Source: Halococcus saccharolyticus DSM 5350 (GTDB lineage: Archaea; Halobacteriota; Halobacteria; Halobacteriales; Halococcaceae). From it: 64,000 bases of DNA. The DNA is taken from positions 262,980 through 326,979 of the forward strand of contig NZ_AOMD01000030.1 in NCBI RefSeq assembly GCF_000336915.1. Reading direction: 5' to 3'. Position 1 is the stretch's first letter. The number at the start of each line of letters is the position of its first letter. A program made the translations under genes and the position numbers. A model generated the notes under the pieces. It was not told the origin of the DNA and did no database searches. It saw only the letters and a program-made list of their open reading frames with translations. Positions 8,026 to 16,002 of this stretch are shown piece after piece.

Positions 8026-9594
8026 TCAGCGTGCGTCGTGGACGATCTCGCCGTCGACGATCGTCGCTGCGACGTCGATGTCTTCGACCTCGCCTGGCTG
8101 ATCCCACGGCGAGCGGTCGAGTGCGACGAGGTCGGCGCGCTTGCCTGGTTCGATCGTTCCTAACCGATCCTCGTCGAAGCCGGCGTACGCCGCGCCGTGG
8201 GTGTACGCCCGGAGTGCGTCGGTCACGGGGAGTCGTTGGGCGTCGACGGGGGCGTTCACGGCGTGGTGGACGCCCAACAGCGGATCGAGCGGCATGCAGT
8301 CGCTGCCGAAGGCGAGTCGAACCCCGGCGTCGTGAAGCTCTCTGAGCGGGTTCGAGCGCCGCCGGCGGTTGTCACCGAGCTTGGTGTCGTAGAGCCCCCC
8401 TTCGTCCGCCCACTTCAGGAAGTTCGGCTGGACCGACGCCACGATCCCGGTGTCCGCAAAACGGTCGATAGCTCCATTGAAGGGGAGTTCGGCGTGCTCG
8501 ATCCGGTGACGCGCGCTGCCGGGATCGTCGGTCGCCGCGTAGGTGTCGAGCACTTCGTCGACCGCCCTGTCGCCAATAGCGTGGGCCGTCACCTGAAAGC
8601 CAGCGTCGTCGGCGCGCTCGACGAGTTCGTGGAGTTCGGCTGGCGGAACGACCCACTGGCCCGTGGTCTTGCCGTCCGCATCCCCGCCGCTGGCGTCGGC
8701 GTATGGCTCGGTCAGCTTCGCGGTCCGTGCGCCGATGCTCCCGTCGGTGAAGGTCTTGATCGCGCCCGTCCGCACGAACTCGCTGCCGTGGTTGGTCGCG
8801 AGGCCCGTCTCGATCGTGGCGTCGAGATGATCGCTCCAGTAGTTGATCCGGACTCTGAGCGTGATTTCTCCCGCGGAATCGAGGTCGCGGTAGACGCGGG
8901 GCGCGTGAGAGCCCCGAACCATGTCGTGGACGCCGGTGACGCCGAGTTCGTTGGCGTATTCTTGGGCGGCGAGGAGGAGATCACGGGTTGCGGCGCGGCC
9001 TGGCGCGGTCGCTGCTCGAACCGGACCGAGCGCGTCCTCGACGAGCACCCCGGTAGGGTCGCCGTTCTCCGTCCGAACGTCTCCCTGGGGGAGTCTATCG
9101 CCGAGGCGATCGAGCGTGACGCCGTTCACGCTCGCGGTGTGCATGTCCTCGCGGAACGCGACCACCGGCCGTGTCTCGCTCACCCGATCGAGATCCGTCC
9201 GATCGAGGTAGCGCGACTCGTCCCACGCGCTCTCGTCGTAGCCGAAGCCCAGTATCCACCCGCGGTTCTCTTCATCGCTATCGAGTTCGTCGGCGCGCTC
9301 GCCGAGTGCCTCGATTGCCTCGTCGGGCGAGGTGGCGTCGGCGAGGTCGGCGTGGACGAGGCGCTTGCCGAGTTCCTCCATGTGCGTGTGGGCGTCGATG
9401 AATCCCGGGAGGAGGACGTGGCCGTCGAGATCGATCGTCCGAGTGTCGACGCCCGCGAGGAAGTCGATCTCGTAGGCCGACCCCACACGGACGATCTCGC
9501 CGTCGCGGACGGCAATCGCCTCGGCGGTCTCGTCGGGATCTGTGAGCGTGTGGACCTCACCATTCGTGAGCACCAGGTCCGCAGCGTCGGTCAT
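8026..9594 (-). CDS. Amidohydrolase family 3 (YtcJ-like) metal-dependent hydrolase
   Basis: A 522-residue cytoplasmic hydrolase. It has the N-terminal beta-sandwich half, the metal-binding DAHTHM (H69, H71), later HAIGDRAVDE and HRIEHAEL histidine motifs, and an FGSD aspartate near the C-terminus, all typical of the YtcJ/amidohydrolase-3 group that attacks amide or related C-N bonds. The physiological substrate is not predictable. A minus-strand GTTTTATC at 9618-9625 lies 24-31 bases before the ATG. It is separated from nadA by 131 bases and probably transcribed alone. Confidence 0.88.
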   Translation of the reverse strand: MTDAADLVLTNGEVHTLTDPDETAEAIAVRDGEIVRVGSAYEIDFLAGVDTRTIDLDGHVLLPGFIDAHTHMEELGKRLVHADLADATSPDEAIEALGERADELDSDEENRGWILGFGYDESAWDESRYLDRTDLDRVSETRPVVAFREDMHTASVNGVTLDRLGDRLPQGDVRTENGDPTGVLVEDALGPVRAATAPGRAATRDLLLAAQEYANELGVTGVHDMVRGSHAPRVYRDLDSAGEITLRVRINYWSDHLDATIETGLATNHGSEFVRTGAIKTFTDGSIGARTAKLTEPYADASGGDADGKTTGQWVVPPAELHELVERADDAGFQVTAHAIGDRAVDEVLDTYAATDDPGSARHRIEHAELPFNGAIDRFADTGIVASVQPNFLKWADEGGLYDTKLGDNRRRRSNPLRELHDAGVRLAFGSDCMPLDPLLGVHHAVNAPVDAQRLPVTDALRAYTHGAAYAGFDEDRLGTIEPGKRADLVALDRSPWDQPGEVEDIDVAATIVDGEIVHDAR

Positions 9595-9617
9595 GGCGTC
9601 GAATATGCTGGGGTAGC

Positions 9618-9625
9618 GATAAAAC
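9618..9625 (-). promoter_or_regulatory. TATA box for the amidohydrolase gene
   Basis: GTTTTATC on the minus strand, 24-31 bases upstream of the start codon, consistent with a leaderless transcript. Confidence 0.5.
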
Positions 9626-9706
9626 TGCGGTCATCGGCGACCGCACATGGCCGCCGCAACAGCGCGGGAGGACAACGCTTAGGCAGCGGCCACCCCCTGT
9701 CGAGAT

Positions 9707-10921
9707 ATGAGCGACGCCACGGACCTCGCCGAGCGCGTTCGATCGGGCGACCTCGCGCTCCACGACCTCGACGATCACGCCGATCCCGCGACGGCGACCG
9801 AAGCTCGACGCTTGGTCGTCGCACGCGAGACAGACACCGACCTCGACGGGGTGGGAGCAACTGCCCTCGATCCCGCTGACGCCGTTGGAACGGCCGTCGA
9901 GAACATGATCGGTGCAATCGAGATCCCGCTCGGCGTCGCCGGGCCCCTTCCCGTGGCGGGCGGCGCGACCGACGACGAGCACTACCTCCCGATCGCGACC
10001 ACCGAAGGAGCGCTGGTCGCTTCGGTCAATCGGGGCTGTTCGATTCTCCGCGCGGCGGACGGCGCGAACGCCCGGGTCACGAAACGATCGATGACCCGCG
10101 CGCCGGTGTTCCGTGTGGCCGATGTCGTCGAGGCCGAGGCGGTCGTCTCGTGGGTGCGCGAGAACCGTGACGCCCTCCGGAACGCTGCCGAAGAAACCAC
10201 GAGCCACGGCGAACTCACCGAGGTGACGCCCTACGTCGTGGGCGACTCGGTGTTCCTCCGCTTCGGCTACGACACCAAGGACGCGATGGGGATGAACATG
10301 GCGACCATCGCCACCCGAGCGGCCTCCGAGGTGGTCGAAGAGCAGACTACCGCCGACCTCGTGGCACTGTCGGGCAACCTCTGTACCGACAAGAAGCCTG
10401 CCGCGATCAACGCCGTGGAGGGCAGAGGCAGAAGCGTCGTCGCCGATGTGACGATCCCGAACGAAGTGGTCGAGGATCGACTCCACGCCACGTCCGACGC
10501 GATCGCCGAGGTCAACACTCGGAAGAACCTCGTCGGGTCGGCGAAAGCGGGTAGTTTGGGATTCAATGCCCACGCCGCGAACGTGGTGGCAGGCGTCTTC
10601 CTCGCCACCGGTCAGGACGCCGCCCAGGTGGTCGAGGGGGCAAACGCGATCACGACCGTCGAAGCCAGGGAAGACGAACTCTACGCCAGCGTCTCGCTCG
10701 CGAGCCTCGAAGTGGGGACCGTCGGCGGCGGGACGAAACTGCCCACCCAGTCGGCAGCGCTCTCGCTGCTCGGTGTCCTCGGGGGTGGCGATCCGCCTGG
10801 CGCGAACGCCGACCGCCTCGCGGAGGTGATCGCCGCGGGCGCGCTCGCGGGCGAACTCTCGCTGCTCGGCGCGCTCGCCTCGCGGAACCTGTCGAGCGCT
10901 CACGAGGAGCTCGGGCGGTGA
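9707..10921 (+). CDS. hmgA: 3-hydroxy-3-methylglutaryl-CoA reductase (NADPH), class I
   Basis: Makes mevalonate for isoprenoid membrane lipids, the target of statins in haloarchaea. The 404-residue soluble enzyme has ENMIGAIEIPLG, the catalytic glutamate in ATTEGAL (E100), the aspartate in DTKDAMGMN (D192), the lysine in CTDKKPAAIN (K229/K230) and the C-terminal catalytic histidine (H399, SSAHEE). It lacks the eukaryotic membrane domain, as expected in archaea. A GCTTAGGC element at 9677-9684 precedes the ATG by about 27 bases. Confidence 0.96.
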   Translation: MSDATDLAERVRSGDLALHDLDDHADPATATEARRLVVARETDTDLDGVGATALDPADAVGTAVENMIGAIEIPLGVAGPLPVAGGATDDEHYLPIATTEGALVASVNRGCSILRAADGANARVTKRSMTRAPVFRVADVVEAEAVVSWVRENRDALRNAAEETTSHGELTEVTPYVVGDSVFLRFGYDTKDAMGMNMATIATRAASEVVEEQTTADLVALSGNLCTDKKPAAINAVEGRGRSVVADVTIPNEVVEDRLHATSDAIAEVNTRKNLVGSAKAGSLGFNAHAANVVAGVFLATGQDAAQVVEGANAITTVEAREDELYASVSLASLEVGTVGGGTKLPTQSAALSLLGVLGGGDPPGANADRLAEVIAAGALAGELSLLGALASRNLSSAHEELGR

Positions 10922-10987
10922 GTACCGATCGGCGCTGCCGTCACCGGAGACCGGTGCCGACATAACCCACGAACGAGTAGACGAGCC

Positions 10988-11362
10988 ATGTCCGAGATCG
11001 AGCGTATCCATGCCGAGCCGGACCTCGTTGTGACGGCGCTCCAGCAGAAGTTCCTCGAACCCGATCCCGTCGGCGAGCCCGTGATCCGGGTCGCACCCGA
11101 CGGCGAGGCGGAGCTGTTCGTCCACGAGGACGGGTTCGAACAGCCTGCTGAGGGCGTCGATCTCCATCCCGAACGGTTCGTCGGCGACGGGATCGATCTC
11201 CCCGCCCCCGACGCCGACCTCGACGATGAAGCGATCGAGACCCTCGGCGAGCGTCTCGGCTCGGAGGTTCGACCGGCGCTGAAGAACGAAGTCGATCTCA
11301 ATGCCGACCGCGACGAGGCCGAACGCATCGTCCCGGTCGACTACGACTCCAACGACCCGTAG
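10988..11362 (+). CDS. Conserved hypothetical acidic protein, 124 residues
   Basis: Family not recognised. The product is acidic and soluble, with a Val/Glu-rich first half (EPDLVVTALQQKFLEPDP, GEAELFVHEDGF) and a C-terminal half rich in Asp and Glu. No cysteine, metal motif, signal or membrane segment is seen. It follows hmgA by 66 bases on the same strand but has an AT-poor TATA-like ATAAC near 10962, so co-transcription is uncertain. Codon use is like its neighbours, so it is likely a real haloarchaeal gene. Confidence 0.7.
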   Translation: MSEIERIHAEPDLVVTALQQKFLEPDPVGEPVIRVAPDGEAELFVHEDGFEQPAEGVDLHPERFVGDGIDLPAPDADLDDEAIETLGERLGSEVRPALKNEVDLNADRDEAERIVPVDYDSNDP

Positions 11363-11402
11363 ATCGGGCTCGCAGTTCATCCAGCGTCGATCGGTACGAT
11401 TT

Positions 11403-11753
11403 CTACCGGGACACCTGACTCACGAGAAACGCACAGCCGCCGGCGAGTACCGCGACGCCAGCGACCAACACCGTGCCGCTGCCAAGCGCGGTCGCGCCGA
11501 CCAGCAGTCCGAAGCCGCCCGCGCCGACCGCGTGAGCGAGCCCGATCAGCCGCCGACCGCGCCGGAGGTACACCGCCGCACCGAGCCCGAACCCGATCGT
11601 CAACACCGCGCCGGAGAGGACGAACGGCGGAGTCGGGGTCCCGAGAACCGGAATCGGGTCGACGACGGGCTCGAGGAGGAAGAGCAGGCCGGCGAGCCCG
11701 ACCAACGCGCCGACCGCGAGCGGCGCTGGATCGACGTCGCGTTCGCCCGTCAC
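11403..11753 (-). CDS. Four-helix integral membrane protein, unknown function
   Basis: The 116-residue product has four hydrophobic segments at about 11-30, 46-64, 71-90 and 94-113, with a short acidic N-terminus. The GTG start overlaps the stop of the upstream zinc-ribbon gene in a GTGA junction, so the two are translationally coupled and probably work or are regulated together. No catalytic motif is seen. Confidence 0.7.
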   Translation of the reverse strand: MTGERDVDPAPLAVGALVGLAGLLFLLEPVVDPIPVLGTPTPPFVLSGAVLTIGFGLGAAVYLRRGRRLIGLAHAVGAGGFGLLVGATALGSGTVLVAGVAVLAGGCAFLVSQVSR

Positions 11754-12271
11754 AGGAGTCGGTACACGCCGTCGTTCCGGCTCGCTTCACCCTGTCGGAC
11801 GAGTCGATCGAGCGTGCGTTCGGCGAACTCGGCGGACACGTCGCGCGCGGTCGCGTACGCGATGACGTCTTCCTCGGTCGGCCGCTTGAGTTCGTCGACG
11901 GCGTTTCGAACCGTGTCGAGCCGGCTCGCGCTCCCCGCGTTCGTCCCGCTCGTCGCACCCTCGCCCGCTTCGGTGACTGCCTCGGCGTCGACGCCCGATT
12001 CTCGGAGGTACGCCGTCTCGTCCATCCGTTCGCTCTCGGCGCGGGTTTCGAGAGTCGTGAACGAGTCGAGATCGTCGGGTGCGTGATCGCTCCGGTCGGC
12101 GAGCAGCGCGGTACGGGCTTCACGCGCGGCGTCGGCGGCGTCGGTCTCGGCGAACTTCGTGAGCCGCTCGTACCGATGGCGCGCACCACACGAGGGGCAG
12201 GTCGTGGTCTCGGGACGGCTCTCGACCACCCACAGCGCGCTGCACTCGCCGCAGCCGACCACCGCGTACAT
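11750..12271 (-). CDS. Zinc-ribbon and helix-turn-helix-like protein, DUF5817-like
   Basis: The 173-residue protein opens with a zinc ribbon, CGEC at residues 7-10 and CPSC around 25-28, followed by an acidic, variable linker and a C-terminal domain of about 60 residues (VRNAVDELKRPTEEDVIAYA onward) that reads as a winged helix. This architecture matches what I remember as haloarchaeal DUF5817. A nucleic-acid-binding role is plausible but unproven. Operon partner: the overlapping membrane protein downstream. Confidence 0.72.
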   Translation of the reverse strand: MYAVVGCGECSALWVVESRPETTTCPSCGARHRYERLTKFAETDAADAAREARTALLADRSDHAPDDLDSFTTLETRAESERMDETAYLRESGVDAEAVTEAGEGATSGTNAGSASRLDTVRNAVDELKRPTEEDVIAYATARDVSAEFAERTLDRLVRQGEASRNDGVYRLL

Positions 12272-12332
12272 ATTCGTTTCTCGGGTCCGCGATCGGTTGA
12301 ACCTTTAGGTACACCGGCCGTATGGCATCTCT

Positions 12333-12671
12333 ATGGATACTGTTGCGACGGCCGATCGCGAAACCATCGAGGCGGTCGAGGGCGTTTCGGTCACGGTGCT
12401 CGCGAGCGGCGAGGCGATGAACGTCCAGGCGTTCACGATCGAGCCAGGCGCGACCGTCCCGTCACACAGCCACCACCACGAACAGGCAGGCTACCTGTTC
12501 GCGGGCCACGCGACGTTCGTCCTCGACGACGAGGAACACGAAGTCGGCCCAGAGGGGTCGTACGCCATCCCCGCCGACGAGGCGCACGCGGTCGAGAACC
12601 GTGGCGACGAGACCATTCACGGCGTCGAGTGTTTCAGCCCGCCCAGACCGCGCCCCGACTGGATGGACTGA
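12333..12671 (+). CDS. Cupin-domain protein
   Basis: A 112-residue single cupin barrel. The first metal-binding motif is PSHSHHHEQAGYLFAG and the second, shorter motif is around PADEAHAVEN, so a metal site is likely. Small stand-alone cupins may be enzymes or sugar or metabolite binders; the substrate cannot be inferred. TATA-like TTTAGG at 12304-12309 lies 24-29 bases before the ATG. Divergent from the DUF5817-like gene. Confidence 0.85.
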   Translation: MDTVATADRETIEAVEGVSVTVLASGEAMNVQAFTIEPGATVPSHSHHHEQAGYLFAGHATFVLDDEEHEVGPEGSYAIPADEAHAVENRGDETIHGVECFSPPRPRPDWMD

Positions 12672-12763
12672 GCTCGGGAGCGAATCATGGGGCTGTCGGT
12701 GATGGCAGCTGTCGGACTCGATCACCTGTTGTCGATCGATCGACGGCGGGCCGACTGGCTCCG

Positions 12764-13114
12764 TTATACGGTGTCTGACTCCTCGGCCTCGTCGAGCGCC
12801 GCGAGATCTCGCTCGTCGTTGTACTCGTTGGGTCCACCCGCCTCACCCGAGAGTTCGTCGTAGAGCGACTCCCGAACCTCTTCGGGCGTGTCGTACTCGT
12901 CGTCGAGCCGGTCGAAAACGCTGCCCATCGACTCGGTCTCGTTCGGGAGATCGAGCGGCTGGTCGGCGTACTCGGTGGCGAGCTCCTCGCTTCTGACGGG
13001 GTACTTCCGGTCGCGAACGTCGGTCTCGACCTCGTCGAGGATGTTCTCGACGTGTTCGGCACGTTCGTGCTGGCGATCGCGTGCGCGCTCGTCGGTTCGA
13101 TCGTCGCTCGGCAT
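12764..13114 (-). CDS. DUF5789 family haloarchaeal protein
   Basis: The 116-residue, very acidic and soluble product has a central segment (YPVRSEELATEYADQPLDLP, then a VFDRLDD segment and EEVRESLYDEL) that fits the DUF5789 pattern as I remember it; function unknown. The ATG at 13114 (MPSDDRTDER) is preferred to a longer frame that begins in Arg/Cys-rich sequence. A TATA-like GTTTTTT on the minus strand (about 13137-13143) is 25-30 bases upstream, and the CGTAAGACGCG site at 13121-13131 lies between it and the start codon, matching sites near cdrS. Confidence 0.72.
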   Translation of the reverse strand: MPSDDRTDERARDRQHERAEHVENILDEVETDVRDRKYPVRSEELATEYADQPLDLPNETESMGSVFDRLDDEYDTPEEVRESLYDELSGEAGGPNEYNDERDLAALDEAEESDTV

Positions 13115-13120
13115 ACGCTC

Positions 13121-13133
13121 CGTAAGACGCGCG
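13121..13133. promoter_or_regulatory. GTAAGAC site in the DUF5789 promoter
   Basis: CGTAAGACGCGCG lies between the TATA-like element and the start codon. Twelve bases (GTAAGACGCGCG) are identical to the site at 14477-14488 in front of cdrS. Candidate binding site for the ribbon-helix-helix regulators CdrL or CdrS. Confidence 0.4.
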
Positions 13134-13239
13134 AAGGAAAAAACGTACCACCGTCGTGTGCAACCCTTGGTGGGCGCGCGGAGGGTGCAGAGCACGCGAT
13201 CCGCGCGAGCGAAGGAATCGGCTGGAGAGGGAGTAGTCC

Positions 13240-13452
13240 TGCAGTTGCGGCGCGGGAAAGTAGCAATTGTACCGCGAACGAGCGAAGCGAGTGAGCGGGC
13301 CGACGACTGACCATCGTTCTCGTGAGCTAGAGGCGAACGAGAGCACGGAAGAGCTTCGCTCTTCCGGAGGGAAGAAGGAGGCTTTTGGCCCAGATTTTGC
13401 CAGCGAGTGAGCGACCGTAGGGAGCGAACGAGCGCAGCAAAAGGTGGGAACG
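13240..13452. repeat. Intergenic repeat region, dispersed element copy R2
   Basis: This non-coding stretch is made of GAGCGAAGCGAGTGAGCG-type repeats, an inverted repeat (GGAAGAGCTTCGCTCTTCC near 13347-13365), and a version of the dispersed element: AGGCTTTTGGCCCAGATTTTGCC at about 13379-13401 and GCAGCAAAAGGTGGG at about 13433-13447. It lies on the 3' side of tRNA-Tyr, as copies R1 and R3 lie 3' of protein genes. No gene is visible between 13115 and 13591. Confidence 0.6.
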
Positions 13453-13473
13453 TCCGCCCTCCCCGATTTGAAC
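13453..13473 (-). repeat. Displaced copy of the tRNA-Tyr 3' end
   Basis: These 21 bases are identical to 13592-13612, the last 21 bases of tRNA-Tyr (T-arm and acceptor strand). The match ends inside the T stem, and the copy lies 139 bases downstream of the tRNA on its strand, the geometry of an attachment-site scar left by an integrase that targets tRNA 3' ends. Confidence 0.6.
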
Positions 13474-13591
13474 TCCGGAAGACGGTCGCGCTCGCTTCGC
13501 TCGCGCGCTGCGACTTCCGTGCTCAAATCGTGTCGGTTGGATTTTCGGTCCTCATCGCGCTCGCTCCGCTCGCTGATTCGGACACGGAAAA

Positions 13592-13665
13592 TCCGCCCTC
13601 CCCGATTTGAACGGGGGACAAGCCGATCTACAGTCGGCTGCTCTACCAGTCTGAGCTAAGGGCGG
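13592..13665 (-). tRNA. tRNA-Tyr (GTA)
   Basis: The 74-base gene folds into a normal cloverleaf. The acceptor stem is CCGCCCT/AGGGCGG with discriminator A; the C1-G72 pair is the archaeal tyrosine identity element. The anticodon stem-loop is CCGA CTGTAGA TCGG with anticodon GTA, and the T arm carries GTTCAAATC. CCA is not encoded and no intron is seen. A CTTAAG TATA box at 13692-13697 lies 27-32 bases upstream. Confidence 0.96.
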
Positions 13666-13691
13666 ACATGCCGACTAATCCGACTGTCGGA

Positions 13692-13697
13692 CTTAAG
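13692..13697 (-). promoter_or_regulatory. TATA box for tRNA-Tyr
   Basis: CTTAAG, palindromic, 27-32 bases upstream of the mature 5' end of tRNA-Tyr; cdrL starts in the other direction 95 bases away. Confidence 0.5.
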
Positions 13698-13791
13698 AAT
13701 TGCCATCCCGCCCGCCGTCCGACACGCACCACCCTACCGTCCGACACCCGGGAAGATTCAAGTGGTCCCGTGTCGTTCGGTCGCACGACGG

Positions 13792-14307
13792 ATGAGCAAA
13801 ATCACGTTCCGCGCCGACGACGAGCTCATCGACGAGCTCGAGTCGCTCGACGCCTCGAAGAGCGAGGCGATGCGCGAGGCGCTCCGGGCATACCTCGAGA
13901 GCGCGCGGGACGCGGACCCCGACAGCCTCGACGATCTCGTCAGACAGCGCGTCGACGCGATCGTCGACGAACGCCTCGGCGCGTTTACGCCGTCGGAGCC
14001 ACAGGACATCAACGTAAACATCGCTCTCGAAGGCGCGTCCGACGCATCCGCATCCACCGACGCGCCGGCGCGTAAGACGGAGACGGCCGAAGCGGAAACG
14101 GACGTGCAAACGGGCTCTGACGCGCGTAAAACATGTGCCCAATGTGGCGAAGAAGTCGGTTCAGAACACGTTTACTGTCCGAACTGTGGGGAGAAGGCGA
14201 CCCGCCGGGTGTTCTGTGACTGCGGCGACGAGCTCCGCTCGGACTGGGTGTTCTGCCCGAGCTGTGGCCGACGAACCCCCGCTGCGGACGTTCTCGATGG
14301 TGCGTAA
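13792..14307 (+). CDS. cdrL: Ribbon-helix-helix / double zinc-ribbon regulator CdrL
   Basis: The 171-residue protein opens with a ribbon-helix-helix DNA-binding domain (ITFRADDELIDELESL, then SKSEAMREAL) within residues 1-45. An acidic linker follows, then two C-terminal zinc ribbons: CAQCG...CPNCG and CDCG...CPSCG. This layout and its place directly before cdrS-ftsZ2 match CdrL, the long cell-division regulator described in Halobacterium salinarum, which acts on the cdrS-ftsZ2 promoter. The ATG at 13792 is chosen since residues upstream are not part of the RHH fold. Several GTAAAC/GTAAGAC sites occur inside and after the gene. Confidence 0.9.
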   Translation: MSKITFRADDELIDELESLDASKSEAMREALRAYLESARDADPDSLDDLVRQRVDAIVDERLGAFTPSEPQDINVNIALEGASDASASTDAPARKTETAEAETDVQTGSDARKTCAQCGEEVGSEHVYCPNCGEKATRRVFCDCGDELRSDWVFCPSCGRRTPAADVLDGA

Positions 14308-14340
14308 ACGTTCACACAGCCTCCAAAACGCCGTTTACGC
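14302..14340. promoter_or_regulatory. Inverted pair of GCGTAAACG sites after cdrL
   Basis: GCGTAAACG at 14302-14310 overlaps the cdrL stop codon; its reverse complement CGTTTACGC lies at 14332-14340. Center-to-center spacing is 30 bases, about three helical turns, suiting dimers bound on one face of the DNA. Candidate CdrL/CdrS operator. Confidence 0.45.
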
Positions 14341-14355
14341 GGCGATCCGGACGTT

Positions 14356-14427
14356 CGTCTTACGCTGGCCGGAAGTTTTATTACATCTGGGCTGATTGCA
14401 TACGCCTGCGTAAGACGGCCGTCTTAC
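14356..14427 (+). promoter_or_regulatory. cdrS-ftsZ2 promoter with GTAAGAC operators
   Basis: A half-site CGTCTTACG (14356-14364) precedes a TATA-like TTTTATTA (14376-14383), and a perfect 18-base palindrome, GTAAGAC GGCC GTCTTAC (14410-14427), falls where transcription should start, about 27 bases downstream. A further GTAAGACG lies at 14477-14484. A ribbon-helix-helix dimer bound at the palindrome would block initiation, consistent with autoregulation of cdrS-ftsZ2. Confidence 0.55.
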
Positions 14428-14512
14428 ACCGACGCCGATCGATGCCGACGGTGTCCACGTCGTGCGGTTTCGGCGTGTAAGACGCGCGGTCGCCTAAACG
14501 GAGGACCCACCC

Positions 14513-14686
14513 ATGGAGCGTGTGACACTACGGATCCCGAAACAGCAGATCGCGGAGGTCGAACAGATGGTCGAACACGGCGAGTACCCGAATCGTAGCG
14601 AGGCGATCCGGGCGGCGGTCAGGGAGATGGTCGCCGAGGAGGGTCGGGACGAACCCCCGACCAAGCGGCCGTTCGCGAGGGCCTGA
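14513..14686 (+). CDS. cdrS: Short ribbon-helix-helix cell-division regulator CdrS
   Basis: A 57-residue protein that is almost wholly one ribbon-helix-helix domain ([20 protein letters not shown], then [15 protein letters not shown]) with a short basic tail. It matches the haloarchaeal cell-division regulator CdrS, known in Halobacterium to control ftsZ2 and other division genes. Its stop is two bases before the ftsZ2 ATG, so the two form one operon. The leader from the inferred start site is about 100 bases. Confidence 0.93.
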   Translation: MERVTLRIPKQQIAEVEQMVEHGEYPNRSEAIRAAVREMVAEEGRDEPPTKRPFARA

Positions 14687-14688
14687 CA

Positions 14689-15840
14689 ATGCAGGACATC
14701 GTGGAATCGGCGCTCGAAAACGCGGAGAAAGAGCAACGGCAACGCGACGAGTCCGATCTCGACGAGTTCGGCGACCCCCGGATCGTGGTGGTCGGCTGTG
14801 GCGGTGCGGGCAACAACACCGTCAACCGGCTCCACAACATTGAGGTCGAGGGTGCCGAGACCATCGCGATCAACACCGACAAGCAGCATCTCCAAATGAT
14901 CCGGGCCGACACCCGGATCCTCGTCGGCAAATCGCTCACCCAGGGGCTCGGTGCGGGCGGCGACCCCGAGATGGGCGAGCGCGCGACCGAGATGGCCCAG
15001 TCCACGATCCGCGAGGTGCTCTCCGGCGCGGACCTCGTGTTCGTCACCGCGGGGATGGGCGGCGGCACCGGCACCGGAGCCGCGCCCGTGGTCTCGAAGA
15101 TCGCGAGCGACGAGGGCGCGATCGTGGTCGGGATGGTCTCGACACCGTTCAACGTCGAGCGCGCGCGAACAGTGAAGGCCGAGGAGGGGCTCGAAGAGCT
15201 CCGCAACGAGGCCGACTCGATCATCGTGCTCGACAACAACCGCCTGCTCGATTACGTTCCGAACCTCCCGGTCGGCAAGGCGTTCTCGGTGATGGATCAG
15301 CTCATCGCGGAGACGGTGAAGGGGATCGCCGAGACGATCACCCAGCCCTCGCTGATCAACCTCGACTACGCCGACATGACCGCGATCATGAATCAGGGTG
15401 GTGTGGCGGTCATGCTGGTCGGCGAGACCCAGGACAAGAACAAAACCGAGGAGGTCGTGAAGGACGCGATGAGCCATCCGCTCCTCGACGTCGATTACCG
15501 GGGAGCGTCCGGCGGCTTGGTCCACATCACCGGCGGCCCCGACCTCACTCTGAAGGAGGCCGAGGCGATCGCCGAGCGCATCACCGACCGGCTCGAACCT
15601 AGCGCGAACGTCATCTGGGGCTCGCGCATCCGCGAGGAGTACAAGGGCAAGGTCCGAGTGATGGCGATCATGACCGGCGTCCAGAGCGCTCAAGTCCTCG
15701 GTCCCGACGCCCAACAGCAGGCTGATCGGTCGCGCGAGGCGCTCGCAGCCGAATCGTTCGACACGAGCTACGCCGAGAGCGACGGCGGCCGCGACGTGCC
15801 GGACCACGACACCAACGACGATCTCGACGTCATCCGCTGA
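14689..15840 (+). CDS. ftsZ2: Cell division protein FtsZ2
   Basis: Tubulin-superfamily GTPase that, with FtsZ1, builds the mid-cell division ring; FtsZ2 is needed for constriction in Haloferax. The 383-residue product has GCGGAGNNT at the N-terminal phosphate loop, the tubulin signature GGGTGTG (124-130), and the T7 loop NLDYADM that supplies the catalytic aspartates. The start [16 protein letters not shown] and the short acidic C-terminus ending LDVIR are FtsZ2 features rather than FtsZ1. Confidence 0.96.
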   Translation: MQDIVESALENAEKEQRQRDESDLDEFGDPRIVVVGCGGAGNNTVNRLHNIEVEGAETIAINTDKQHLQMIRADTRILVGKSLTQGLGAGGDPEMGERATEMAQSTIREVLSGADLVFVTAGMGGGTGTGAAPVVSKIASDEGAIVVGMVSTPFNVERARTVKAEEGLEELRNEADSIIVLDNNRLLDYVPNLPVGKAFSVMDQLIAETVKGIAETITQPSLINLDYADMTAIMNQGGVAVMLVGETQDKNKTEEVVKDAMSHPLLDVDYRGASGGLVHITGGPDLTLKEAEAIAERITDRLEPSANVIWGSRIREEYKGKVRVMAIMTGVQSAQVLGPDAQQQADRSREALAAESFDTSYAESDGGRDVPDHDTNDDLDVIR

Positions 15841-15884
15841 GCTGCGCTTCGGCCCTCCATCCACACGGTCCGTTACTATCGAAA

Positions 15885-15955
15885 ACAGATATATAATTCT
15901 ACTGTCTGTATCTATCGCGTTTCCTGATGGCGTTTTCAGACAAATATATCGCAGT
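15885..15955. other. AT-rich island between convergent genes
   Basis: Within the 162-base gap between ftsZ2 and ncsA lies a strongly AT-rich stretch with ACAGATATATAATTC and CAAATATATC, unlike the high-GC surroundings. Two TATA-like elements are visible although both flanking genes point toward it. It may hold terminators for both genes or a small RNA; no reading frame is convincing. Confidence 0.35.
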
Positions 15956-16002
15956 GGATGTACTGATACGACTGGCTACAACCTCGCGTAGTACACCGAT
16001 GA

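Noticed and set aside
13240-13612. CRISPR-like look of repeated GAGCGAAGCGAG units
   Set aside because: Units vary in length and spacing and lack unique spacers; they are GC-rich intergenic repeats.
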